In this document: piece by piece, positions 17,697-25,000 of the stretch
Layout: the number at the start of each line of letters is the position of its first letter
How positions within the stretch are numbered: the stretch's first letter is position 1
Origin: Tannerella sp.
GTDB lineage: Bacteria; Bacteroidota; Bacteroidia; Bacteroidales; Tannerellaceae
Direction of reading: 5' to 3'
NCBI GenBank assembly: GCA_031285565.1
Contig: JAITVY010000017.1
Span: 1 to 39,431, forward strand
Length of the DNA stretch: 39,431 bases
The notes under the pieces: model-generated
What the model was told of the DNA's origin: nothing
Database searches by the model: none
Seen by the model: only the letters and a program-made list of their open reading frames with translations
Program-made: the position numbers and the translations under genes

Positions 17697-19112
17697 TTAG
17701 TTCTTTTTATGAAGTAAAGCTACATTTTCTACATGATGTGTATGGGGAAACATATCAACCGGTTGTGTTTTTTCCAAATCATATTTACTACTCAGAAGAT
17801 TCAAATCACGGGCCTGAGTTGCAGAATTGCAACTTACATATACGATCCGTTCGGGTTCTGCAGATAAAATTGTGTTTATGACATCATCATGCATACCGGC
17901 ACGTGGCGGATCGGTAATGATTACTTCCGGTTGACCGTGTTCTGCAATAAATGCTTCTGTAAGTATATCTTTCATATCACCAGCGAAGAATAATGTATTT
18001 TCAATCCGGTTCAGTTGCGAATTTATTTTTGCATCTTCTATTGCTTCAGGAACATATTCTATTCCGATAACTTTACGTGATTGTTTGGCAACAAAGTTTG
18101 CAATAGTTCCGGTTCCAGTGTACAGATCATATACAATTTCATTTCCTGTCAGGCCAGCAAATTCGCGTGTGATTTTATATAACTGGTAAGCTTGTTCGCT
18201 ATTGGTTTGATAAAAAGATTTCGGTCCCACTTTGAACTGCAGATCTTCCATTTTTTCAATTAAATGATCTTTGCCATGATAAAGAAGAACTTCCTGATCC
18301 GTAATCGTGTCGTTACATTTTTCATTAATTACATACATCAGGGAAGATATTTCAGGAAATTCGTTTTTTAGCCGGTCTAACAGTTCTTCGCGTTTTTCGG
18401 TATCTTCCCTGAAAAACACGACAATAACCATTAGTTCACCGGTTGATGATGTGCGGATGATTAATGTACGCAAAAAGCCTTCCTGGTTTCGGAGGTCAAA
18501 AAAAGGATAACCTTCGTGCGTCAGGCAATAGTCCTTGACATAAAGGCGAATTTTGTTAGAGATATCGTCCTGTAACCAGCATTTATGAATGTCGAGGACC
18601 TTATCGAACATCTTCGGGATATGGAATCCGATGCCGTTCAGTTGTTTGTATTCGTTTTCAGCAGAGATTTCTTCTTCTGTCAACCAACGTTTATTTGAAC
18701 ATGTAAATTCGAGTTTGTTACGATAGAAAGTGTTTTTGACTGATCCAGCGATAGGTAATATTTCTTTTATCGGAAGTTTTCCGATACGTGTCAGATGATC
18801 TGTTACTTGTTTTTGCTTATAATGAAGCTGTTCATTATAGGGTAAATGCTGCCATTTACAACCGCCACATATGCCGAAATGTTCACAAAAAGGGACAGTT
18901 CTGATTGGAGAATATTGATGAAATTCAACAACTTTTCCCTCAGCATAACTGTTTTTTTTACGGGTTAATTGAATGTCAACAATGTCGCCTGGTGCAGCCC
19001 AGGGAACAAATATGACTAACTCGTTTACTTTTGCAATTGCTTTTCCTTCAGCAGCTATATCAGTTATTTCTACTCCGTTTATTATTGGTAGAGGTTTTTT
19101 TCTTTTTGCCAA
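17697..19112 (-). CDS. rlmD: 23S rRNA (uracil-C5) methyltransferase RlmD
   Basis: 471 aa. An N-terminal TRAM domain (EITDIAAEGKAIAKVNELVIFVP), an Fe-S cluster site (CEHFGICGGC), the SAM site YDLYTGTGTIANF, and the catalytic cysteine in YVSCNSATQARDL. It matches the RlmD/RumA family acting on m5U of 23S rRNA; the exact target base cannot be read. A GTG at 19142 would add ten residues, but it touches the -7 box at 19144-19151 and would give no leader. A TTG at 19112, preceded by AAGGAA, gives the usual start (LAKRKKPLP), so I prefer it. Confidence 0.9.
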   Translation of the reverse strand: MAKRKKPLPIINGVEITDIAAEGKAIAKVNELVIFVPWAAPGDIVDIQLTRKKNSYAEGKVVEFHQYSPIRTVPFCEHFGICGGCKWQHLPYNEQLHYKQKQVTDHLTRIGKLPIKEILPIAGSVKNTFYRNKLEFTCSNKRWLTEEEISAENEYKQLNGIGFHIPKMFDKVLDIHKCWLQDDISNKIRLYVKDYCLTHEGYPFFDLRNQEGFLRTLIIRTSSTGELMVIVVFFREDTEKREELLDRLKNEFPEISSLMYVINEKCNDTITDQEVLLYHGKDHLIEKMEDLQFKVGPKSFYQTNSEQAYQLYKITREFAGLTGNEIVYDLYTGTGTIANFVAKQSRKVIGIEYVPEAIEDAKINSQLNRIENTLFFAGDMKDILTEAFIAEHGQPEVIITDPPRAGMHDDVINTILSAEPERIVYVSCNSATQARDLNLLSSKYDLEKTQPVDMFPHTHHVENVALLHKKN

Positions 19113-19143
19113 AGCTATTTCCTTGTTAAAAAAATTCGCCACG

Positions 19144-19151
19144 CAAATGTA
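19144..19151 (-). promoter_or_regulatory. -7 box of the rlmD-mltF-like operon
   Basis: Minus-strand TACATTTG fits TAnnTTTG. Its distance supports translation start at the TTG at 19112 rather than the GTG at 19142. Confidence 0.55.
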
Positions 19152-19238
19152 TATATTTACTTTTATAATTCACCATTCATAGCTATAAAACATTCCAAAA
19201 TAGTATGAATTTGCATTTTTTTAATGAAAGGAAGTGAT

Positions 19239-19246
19239 TATATTTG
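19239..19246 (+). promoter_or_regulatory. -7 box of ppdK
   Basis: TATATTTG, a perfect -7 match, 55 bp before the ppdK ATG. TTTT at 19216-19219 stands at the correct 19-bp spacing as a weak -33 element. Confidence 0.6.
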
Positions 19247-19301
19247 CAAAGTCGAGATTGCAAAATAGGTGTTGAAATTAAAATCATAAAATATTGGTTA
19301 T

Positions 19302-22022
19302 ATGGAAATCAAAAGAGTTTATACGTTTGGAAACGGTAAGGCGGAAGGTAAGGCCAGTATGAAAAACATGCTGGGAGGTAAAGGTGCTAATTTAGCAGAA
19401 ATGAATCTGATCGGGGTACCTGTTCCTCCCGGATTCACAATTACAACCGATACATGTAACGAATATTACCAGCTGGGTAAAGATAAAGTGGTAGAATTAC
19501 TAATACCTGAAGTAGAAGCTGCTATTGAAGGAGTAGAAAAACTGATGAACTCAAAGTTTGGTGATGTTGAAAATCCATTATTAGTATCTGTTCGCTCAGG
19601 TGCACGTGCATCCATGCCTGGTATGATGGATACCATTTTAAATTTGGGGCTGAATGATGCGGTTGTTGAAGGGTTGAGCCAGAAAACCGGGAATCCGCGT
19701 TTTGCATGGGATTCGTATCGTCGTTTTGTGCAAATGTACGGAGATGTGGTTCTGGGGATGAAGCCGGAGAATAAAAATGATATTGATCCGTTCGAAGAAA
19801 TTATCGAACAGGTAAAGAAGGAGAAGAATGTGGAACTGGATACGGATTTAGCTATTGAGGATTTGCGAGAGTTAGTATCCAGGTTTAAAGCTGCTGTTAA
19901 AAAGCAAACCGGAAAAGATTTCCCCGAATCGGCGTATGAGCAACTATGGGGCGCTATTTGTTCTGTTTTTGATTCATGGATGAATGAGCGTGCGATTCTT
20001 TATCGTAAAATGGAGAGAATTCCGGCAGAGTGGGGTACCGCTGTAAATGTGCAGGCTATGGTATTTGGTAATATGGGTGATACTTCGGCAACCGGTGTAT
20101 GTTTTTCTCGTGATGCGGCAACCGGTGAAGATCAGTTTATTGGCGAATATTTAATAAATGCACAGGGTGAAGATGTTGTAGCGGGTATTCGTACGCCACA
20201 GCAAATAACAAAAGTCGGTTCACAGCGTTGGGCAGAATTAGCCGGTGTATCGGAAGAAGATCGTAAAACGAAATATCCTTCGATGGAGGAGGCGATGCCG
20301 GAAATATACAAGGAGTTAGATGAAATCCAGACTAAACTGGAGAATCACTATCGTGATATGCAGGATATGGAATTTACGGTACAGGAGGGTAAATTGTGGT
20401 TCCTGCAAACCCGGAGTGGAAAACGTACGGGTGCGGCGATGGTAAAAATAGCAATGGATATGCTTCGTCAGGAAATGATTGATGAAAAAACGGCTTTGTT
20501 ACGTTTGGATCCGAATAAACTGGACGAGTTGTTACATCCTGTTTTTGATAATGATGCATTGAAGCGTGCAAAAGTGATAGCTAAAGGCTTAGCAGCTTCA
20601 CCGGGTGCTGCCTCCGGTAAGATCGTATTTAATGCTGATGATGCTGCCGAATGGGCTAAAAATGGCGAACGTGTAATTATGGTACGTATTGAAACATCTC
20701 CTGAAGATTTGGCCGGTATGGCTGCTGCCGAGGGTATTTTAACGGCTCGCGGAGGAATGACTTCCCATGCGGCAGTGGTTGCCCGTGGTATGGGAAAATG
20801 TTGTGTATCAGGAGCCGGATCTTTAAAGATCGATTATGCAGCCAAAACGATGGAAGTTGATGGAGAAGTCTATAAAGAAGGTGATTATATATCATTAAAT
20901 GGCTCGACTGGCGATATTTATGAAGGGCAGGTGCAAACGACAGAAGCTGTACTTGACGCTGATTTTGCAGAGATAATGAGTCTTTCGGATAAATATTCAC
21001 GGATGGTAGTCCGTACCAATGCAGATACGCCGAATGATGCATCTGTTGCACGTAAGTTTGGTGCAGTAGGTATCGGTTTGTGTCGTACGGAACATATGTT
21101 TTTTGAAGGAGAAAAGATTAAGGCAATGCGCGAAATGATTCTGGCAGAGAATGTTGAGGGCCGTCGTATTGCTTTAGCTAAAATTCTTCCATATCAACAG
21201 TCTGATTTTGAGGGTATTTTTGAAGCAATGGCTGGTTGTCCGGTAACGGTTCGCCTGCTCGATCCGCCATTACATGAGTTTGTGCCTCACGATGAAAAAG
21301 GGCAGCAGGAAATGGCAGAAGCAATGGGTGTTAATGTGAAAGTGATCAAACAACGTGTAGATGCTTTGCATGAACAGAATCCTATGTTAGGCCATCGGGG
21401 TGCCCGTTTGGGAAATACATATCCGGAAATAACAGAAATGCAGACTAAGGCGATTCTTGGAGCGGCATTGAATCTAAAGAAAAAGGGTGTTGAAACTCAT
21501 CCGGAAATTATGGTACCATTAACAGGTATTTTGTATGAATTTCTTGAACAGGAAAAGGTGATTCGTGCTACGGCAGCTAAATTGTTTGAGGAAAGAGGTG
21601 ATAAAATTGAATTTAAGGTCGGAACTATGATTGAGATTCCTCGTGCAGCACTAACTGCAGACCGTATTGCATTGGCGGCTGAATTCTTCTCATTCGGAAC
21701 GAATGATTTAACACAAATGACTTTTGGATATTCACGTGATGATATTGCTTCGTTTCTGCCTGTTTATCTGGAGAAGAAAATTCTGAAATTTGATCCGTTC
21801 CAGGTGCTGGATCAGAAAGGTGTCGGACAGTTGGTACGAATGGCTACAGAAAAAGGTAGGGCCGTACGTCCGGATTTGAAATGTGGTATTTGTGGAGAGC
21901 ATGGCGGAGAGCCTTCTTCTGTTGAATTTTGCCATCAGGTGGGGTTAGACTATGTGAGTTGTTCTCCTTTCCGCGTGCCTATTGCACGTTTAGCTGCTGC
22001 TCAGGCTGCTTTGAAGGGATAA
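19302..22022 (+). CDS. ppdK: Pyruvate, phosphate dikinase
   Basis: 906 aa, normal length. It interconverts pyruvate + ATP + Pi with PEP + AMP + PPi. ATP-grasp domain (~1-340) with GGKGANLAEMNLIGVPVPPG and VSVRSGARASMPGMMDTILN; central phosphohistidine domain with the phosphorylated His in GGMTSHAAVVARGMG (~454); C-terminal PEP/pyruvate barrel with GLCRTEHMFF, SFGTNDLTQMTFG and the catalytic cysteine in CGICGEHGG. It has its own promoter (19239) and terminator (22062-22106). Confidence 0.97.
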   Translation: MEIKRVYTFGNGKAEGKASMKNMLGGKGANLAEMNLIGVPVPPGFTITTDTCNEYYQLGKDKVVELLIPEVEAAIEGVEKLMNSKFGDVENPLLVSVRSGARASMPGMMDTILNLGLNDAVVEGLSQKTGNPRFAWDSYRRFVQMYGDVVLGMKPENKNDIDPFEEIIEQVKKEKNVELDTDLAIEDLRELVSRFKAAVKKQTGKDFPESAYEQLWGAICSVFDSWMNERAILYRKMERIPAEWGTAVNVQAMVFGNMGDTSATGVCFSRDAATGEDQFIGEYLINAQGEDVVAGIRTPQQITKVGSQRWAELAGVSEEDRKTKYPSMEEAMPEIYKELDEIQTKLENHYRDMQDMEFTVQEGKLWFLQTRSGKRTGAAMVKIAMDMLRQEMIDEKTALLRLDPNKLDELLHPVFDNDALKRAKVIAKGLAASPGAASGKIVFNADDAAEWAKNGERVIMVRIETSPEDLAGMAAAEGILTARGGMTSHAAVVARGMGKCCVSGAGSLKIDYAAKTMEVDGEVYKEGDYISLNGSTGDIYEGQVQTTEAVLDADFAEIMSLSDKYSRMVVRTNADTPNDASVARKFGAVGIGLCRTEHMFFEGEKIKAMREMILAENVEGRRIALAKILPYQQSDFEGIFEAMAGCPVTVRLLDPPLHEFVPHDEKGQQEMAEAMGVNVKVIKQRVDALHEQNPMLGHRGARLGNTYPEITEMQTKAILGAALNLKKKGVETHPEIMVPLTGILYEFLEQEKVIRATAAKLFEERGDKIEFKVGTMIEIPRAALTADRIALAAEFFSFGTNDLTQMTFGYSRDDIASFLPVYLEKKILKFDPFQVLDQKGVGQLVRMATEKGRAVRPDLKCGICGEHGGEPSSVEFCHQVGLDYVSCSPFRVPIARLAAAQAALKG

Positions 22023-22061
22023 GTATATACACAGATCCATTTAATATTGATAGAAGAACGG

Positions 22062-22106
22062 AGAGACCGGAGTCTGAAATATCAGACAAGGTCTCTTTGT
22101 TTTTTT
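22062..22106 (+). terminator. Intrinsic terminator of ppdK
   Basis: Outer stem AGAGACC (22062-22068) with GGTCTCT (22090-22096), inner stem GTCTGA (22072-22077) with TCAGAC (22082-22087), then a T-run to 22106. It isolates ppdK from the signalling cluster. Confidence 0.85.
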
Positions 22107-22172
22107 AGCATTTCATCTTGATGAGCAATTTTATTTTTTTTGAGAAAATTTCGTTTTACCGTTGAAAAATGT

Positions 22173-22180
22173 TACATTTG
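22173..22180 (+). promoter_or_regulatory. -7 box of the LytTR gene
   Basis: TACATTTG matches the consensus, 35 bp before the ATG. TTCG at 22150-22153 is a 3-of-4 -33 element at 19-bp spacing. TACCGTTGA at 22157-22165, between the two boxes, resembles one LytTR half-site. Confidence 0.6.
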
Positions 22181-22214
22181 TTTTTTATTCGAGGCTTGTA
22201 AATAAAAGAGTGGG

Positions 22215-22619
22215 ATGGATAAGTATCTGATAATAAAAACGCGAGACGAATTTCTTAGAATCAAAATCAATGATATACTTTATTTGGAGGCTGATCGTAA
22301 TTATACAAAGTTAATGCTTACTGAAGGCATTCAGTTTACTTTCGCGATAAATATTGGTAAGATAGAAGAAATGTTTGAAAGACAGGTTCTTGAGTCGAAG
22401 AAGATGTTGGTTCGTGTAGGGAAAAGTTTTATCATAAATAAAAATTATATTCTTCAGATTAACTTGCCGAAACAGAAATTGTTATTGTTGACACCCGGTG
22501 GGAAACCCCGTGAATTAGTAGTGTCGAAAGAGCCTCTGAAGATGTTGAAAGATACGCTTGAATTAGAAGCGCTAAAACAGACAAAGGATGTAAACGAAGA
22601 TGATTATTCGAATAGGTAA
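22215..22619 (+). CDS. Stand-alone LytTR DNA-binding protein
   Basis: 134 aa consisting of little more than a LytTR domain: INDILYLEADRNYTKLMLTEG (the signature I-x-Y-x-E-A), KMLVRVGKSFIINKNYILQI, and the late strands. No receiver or membrane part is present. LytTR domains bind pairs of ~9-bp direct repeats and regulate transcription. Lacking a receiver, its activity must be controlled otherwise, for example by the kinase or FHA proteins encoded next to it (inference). The stop overlaps the following FHA gene by 20 bp, which points to coupled translation. Confidence 0.88.
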   Translation: MDKYLIIKTRDEFLRIKINDILYLEADRNYTKLMLTEGIQFTFAINIGKIEEMFERQVLESKKMLVRVGKSFIINKNYILQINLPKQKLLLLTPGGKPRELVVSKEPLKMLKDTLELEALKQTKDVNEDDYSNR

Positions 22620-23253
22620 GGCGGCAGATAATGATTTTGTCGTAAATGATCCATATATAAGCCGGTATCATGCGCGGTTAGGTCGAGATGAAACCGGAAT
22701 GCTATTTATAGAAGATACGGATTCGGCGAATGGAATTTTTGTGAATGGTGATCGTATTATCAAGAAGAAGGTTTCGTTATCAGATAAAGTTATTTTAGGA
22801 GATCGTTATCAATTAAACATCGCAGAGGTTTTAAAATTCGATAATGATTATAGCGAAGAGTTTGAGGCATTGAAGGGTATTTATGAAAAGTATATTAAAG
22901 AGAAAATACGGATTCAGTCCTCTAACCAATTTAAGACACGACTTTTCCAGTCTGTTCCGTTTGCGGTAATTGGTGTAACCGGTTTAATCATAGGCTTTCT
23001 AGGTAAAGGAAATAATAACGTTTTTGTGGTTAGCCTGGTTTTAGCAGTTTGCGCTCCTACTATTGGTATTTATTTAGGAGCCAGGCAATCAGCTAAAATA
23101 CCCGAACTGTTGCAGAACCTGGCGAATCAATTTAAAATAGATTATGTTTGCCCTAAATGTGGCGCTTTTCTGGGAGAAATTCCCTGGGAATCTTTATTGA
23201 ATAAAAAGCAATGCCCGGTGAACTCATGCCGTGCTAAGTGGGCAAAAAAATAA
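22600..23253 (+). CDS. Membrane FHA/zinc-ribbon protein
   Basis: 217 aa. FHA domain at ~1-80 starting directly at the initiator: RIGKAADNDFVVNDPYISRYHARL (phosphothreonine-contact arginine and serine regions) and NGIFVNGDRI. A basic linker, then two hydrophobic segments (~125-140 and ~145-165, VFVVSLVLAVCAPTIGIYLGA) and a C-terminal four-cysteine ribbon (CPKC ... CPVNSC). FHA domains bind phosphothreonine peptides, so it should dock a kinase product at the inner membrane. Both ends are predicted cytosolic if the two segments form a hairpin. Confidence 0.85.
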   Translation: MIIRIGKAADNDFVVNDPYISRYHARLGRDETGMLFIEDTDSANGIFVNGDRIIKKKVSLSDKVILGDRYQLNIAEVLKFDNDYSEEFEALKGIYEKYIKEKIRIQSSNQFKTRLFQSVPFAVIGVTGLIIGFLGKGNNNVFVVSLVLAVCAPTIGIYLGARQSAKIPELLQNLANQFKIDYVCPKCGAFLGEIPWESLLNKKQCPVNSCRAKWAKK

Positions 23254-23272
23254 TAGCTATCCGAAAGATGAT

Positions 23273-23302
23273 GTTTTGTACAATAATCAGGGGGTTTTGT
23301 AC
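23273..23302. promoter_or_regulatory. Direct-repeat operator, LytTR-like geometry
   Basis: Two identical 9-mers GTTTTGTAC at 23273-23281 and 23294-23302 are separated by exactly 12 bp (21 bp centre to centre). LytTR regulators such as AgrA bind two 9-bp direct repeats with 12-13 bp between them. The pair lies about 40 bp upstream of the -7 box at 23344, a good place for an activator. Confidence 0.55.
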
Positions 23303-23343
23303 GTTTAACAGATAAAAATATAGGGATTAAAAATCTTAATTCT

Positions 23344-23351
23344 TACATTTG
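23344..23351 (+). promoter_or_regulatory. -7 box of the acidic protein gene
   Basis: TACATTTG matches the consensus, 41 bp before the ATG. No good -33 element is seen at the right spacing, which fits a promoter that needs an activator. Confidence 0.55.
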
Positions 23352-23392
23352 TAGTAGTAATTTAGGAATAAATATATAAAATATAAAGCGAT

Positions 23393-23626
23393 ATGAAAGA
23401 CGAGAATGCGTTTGTTTCATTAGATCTGGATTTTGATAATGATGAAGTTGTTGTTATTGATATGGATGATGATTTCAATGCCGACTTTGTTATGGTTGAT
23501 GAAGGATATGAAGATATGGATTTTATCACTCTGGCTGATGATGTAGAATTTGTATCAGAAGTAGATATCATTGATATTGATGCTTTTGAAGGTATGGATG
23601 ATATGGATATTTCATTCATTGCATGA
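23393..23626 (+). CDS. Hyperacidic 77-aa protein, function unknown
   Basis: Not recognised. 77 aa with 21 Asp and 7 Glu against a single Lys and no Arg or His. Acidic residues alternate with hydrophobic ones (LDLDFDNDEVVVIDMDDDF). There is one threonine, T46, in DFITLADD; Asp at +3 fits the pT-x-x-D preference of many FHA domains. It has no signal peptide or membrane segment. ATGA overlap with the next gene (stop at 23624-23626, ATG at 23623) shows tight coupling to the zinc-ribbon/FHA protein. It could be the phosphorylated bait of this cluster, a cation-binding protein or a DNA mimic; the first is my preferred guess. Confidence 0.75.
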   Translation: MKDENAFVSLDLDFDNDEVVVIDMDDDFNADFVMVDEGYEDMDFITLADDVEFVSEVDIIDIDAFEGMDDMDISFIA

Positions 23627-24141
23627 TTCCGGTAAAATGCCCGCATTGTAAGGTTGGTTTAAAAGTTGATGAACAAAAAATCCCAAAAGGGATTACTTCT
23701 TTTAAATGCCCGAAATGTAAGCATGAAATACCTGTATCTATATTAGAACTGAATAAAGAGACTCAGTCTGATGCGGAAACCAATACAATTGTTCTTCGTC
23801 CTCTTAAGAAAAAAGAGGGAATATTAACCGTTTTGCCTTCTGAAGGAGCTCCGGAGCAACGATTTGAATTACGCGAAGGAGTATTTATTGTCGGACGAAA
23901 AGCAGCAAGCTCAAATGCTGATATTTGTATTGATACAAATGATAAGTTGATGAGCCGAAGTCATTTGCGGATTGAAGTAAAGACGGATTCTCAAGGTGGT
24001 CTGATTCATGTTATTTCCGATAATCATAGTAAAAACCGAACCATGTATAATGGCAAGTATATGGAAGACGGTGAGGTTGTCGTCTTAAAAAACAATGATG
24101 AAATTATGATCGGTCGGACCATTCTTCGTTTCAATGACTAA
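23623..24141 (+). CDS. Zinc-ribbon FHA protein
   Basis: 172 aa. N-terminal MJ0042-type zinc ribbon (CPHCKVGLKVDEQKIP then FKCPKCKHEIPV, two CxxC pairs). After a linker, an FHA domain at ~78-172: GVFIVGRKAASSNADICI, LMSRSHLRIEV and MYNGKYMEDGEVVVL, NNDEIMIGRTILRF. It is cytosolic. The pairing with the acidic gene (4-bp overlap) and with PP2C and kinase genes downstream marks it as the second phosphothreonine reader of the cluster. Confidence 0.88.
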   Translation: MIPVKCPHCKVGLKVDEQKIPKGITSFKCPKCKHEIPVSILELNKETQSDAETNTIVLRPLKKKEGILTVLPSEGAPEQRFELREGVFIVGRKAASSNADICIDTNDKLMSRSHLRIEVKTDSQGGLIHVISDNHSKNRTMYNGKYMEDGEVVVLKNNDEIMIGRTILRFND

Positions 24142-24156
24142 ACAGCAAGCTATACC

Positions 24157-24957
24157 ATGAATATTACCCTCGAAAGACCCTATGCTATTAGTGAGAAAGG
24201 TAGACGTTCCAATAATGAGGATTCGATTTACCCTTTGTCGGAACTGGTAACTTCAGGCCAGAAATTGTTTGTCGTTTGTGATGGAGTAGGGGGTGCTGAA
24301 AAGGGTGAAATAGCCAGTGCTCTGGCCTGTGAATCTTTTCAGACTTATTTTTCTACTTTTTTGGATGGTGACCCTACGGAAGAATTTATTAAAAAGGCTG
24401 TCCAGTATACCGAAACACGTTTTGATGAATATATAGCAAATCATCCTCAGGCTAAAGGAATGGCGACAACGTTGACTATGGTCTATGTAGGTACATCAGG
24501 AATTACAGTTGCGCATATCGGTGACAGTCGTATCTATCAATTTCGTAAAGGTGAATTGGTATTTAAAACAGAAGACCACTCTTTGGTAAACTCCTTATTA
24601 AAGTTGGGGCAGATTACACCGGAAGAGGCTGTCAATCATCCACAAAAAAATGTTATTACGCGAGCGATTGCCGGATCAGATAAACCTACAGAAATTGATG
24701 TTGCGTTGTTGACTGATGTTCAATCCGGTGATTATATGCTGATATGTACGGACGGTGTTGCTGAGTGCTTGAGTGATAGTGATTTATCAGGTGTGTTTTC
24801 TTCTTTTTCTATAGATAATATTAAGAATACAATTGTTGAATGTTGTAGTGAGAAGGCAAAGGATAATTATTCTTTTTATATTTTACCCATACAGCAGGTG
24901 CTAAATTCTCTGAATTATAAACAATTTATTCTATCATTTTTTTATTCTATCATCTAA
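24157..24957 (+). CDS. PP2C-type Ser/Thr phosphatase
   Basis: 266 aa. All PP2C motifs are present: RRSNNEDS, VVCDGVGG, MATTLTM, IGDSRIYQF, EDHSLV, VITRAIAG, CTDGVAE and the final metal aspartate in KDNYS. The manganese/magnesium aspartates are intact, so it should be active and oppose the adjacent kinase. The C-terminal ~20 residues (IQQVLNSLNYKQFILSFFYS) extend beyond the usual end and are hydrophobic. No membrane segment precedes the catalytic domain. Confidence 0.93.
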   Translation: MNITLERPYAISEKGRRSNNEDSIYPLSELVTSGQKLFVVCDGVGGAEKGEIASALACESFQTYFSTFLDGDPTEEFIKKAVQYTETRFDEYIANHPQAKGMATTLTMVYVGTSGITVAHIGDSRIYQFRKGELVFKTEDHSLVNSLLKLGQITPEEAVNHPQKNVITRAIAGSDKPTEIDVALLTDVQSGDYMLICTDGVAECLSDSDLSGVFSSFSIDNIKNTIVECCSEKAKDNYSFYILPIQQVLNSLNYKQFILSFFYSII

Positions 24958-24963
24958 AAAACG

Positions 24964-24971
24964 TATCTTTG
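24964..24971 (+). promoter_or_regulatory. -7 box inside the cluster, for the kinase gene
   Basis: TATCTTTG matches the consensus, and TTTA at 24941-24944 lies 19 bp upstream. It falls in the short gap after the PP2C gene and would let the kinase be expressed apart from the phosphatase. Confidence 0.6.
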
Positions 24972-25000
24972 CCGAGAAAACTTAATTACTGTTGGTAATT

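Noticed and set aside
9294..19142. Large plus-strand open frames inside mfd, pgk and rlmD
   Set aside because: All lie opposite long, well-recognised genes and have no family features.
23362..23646. 94-aa Ser-rich frame opposite the acidic protein gene
   Set aside because: It is the antisense of Asp/Glu codons (TCN/ATC) and has no start region; the plus-strand gene has promoter, coupling and sensible composition.
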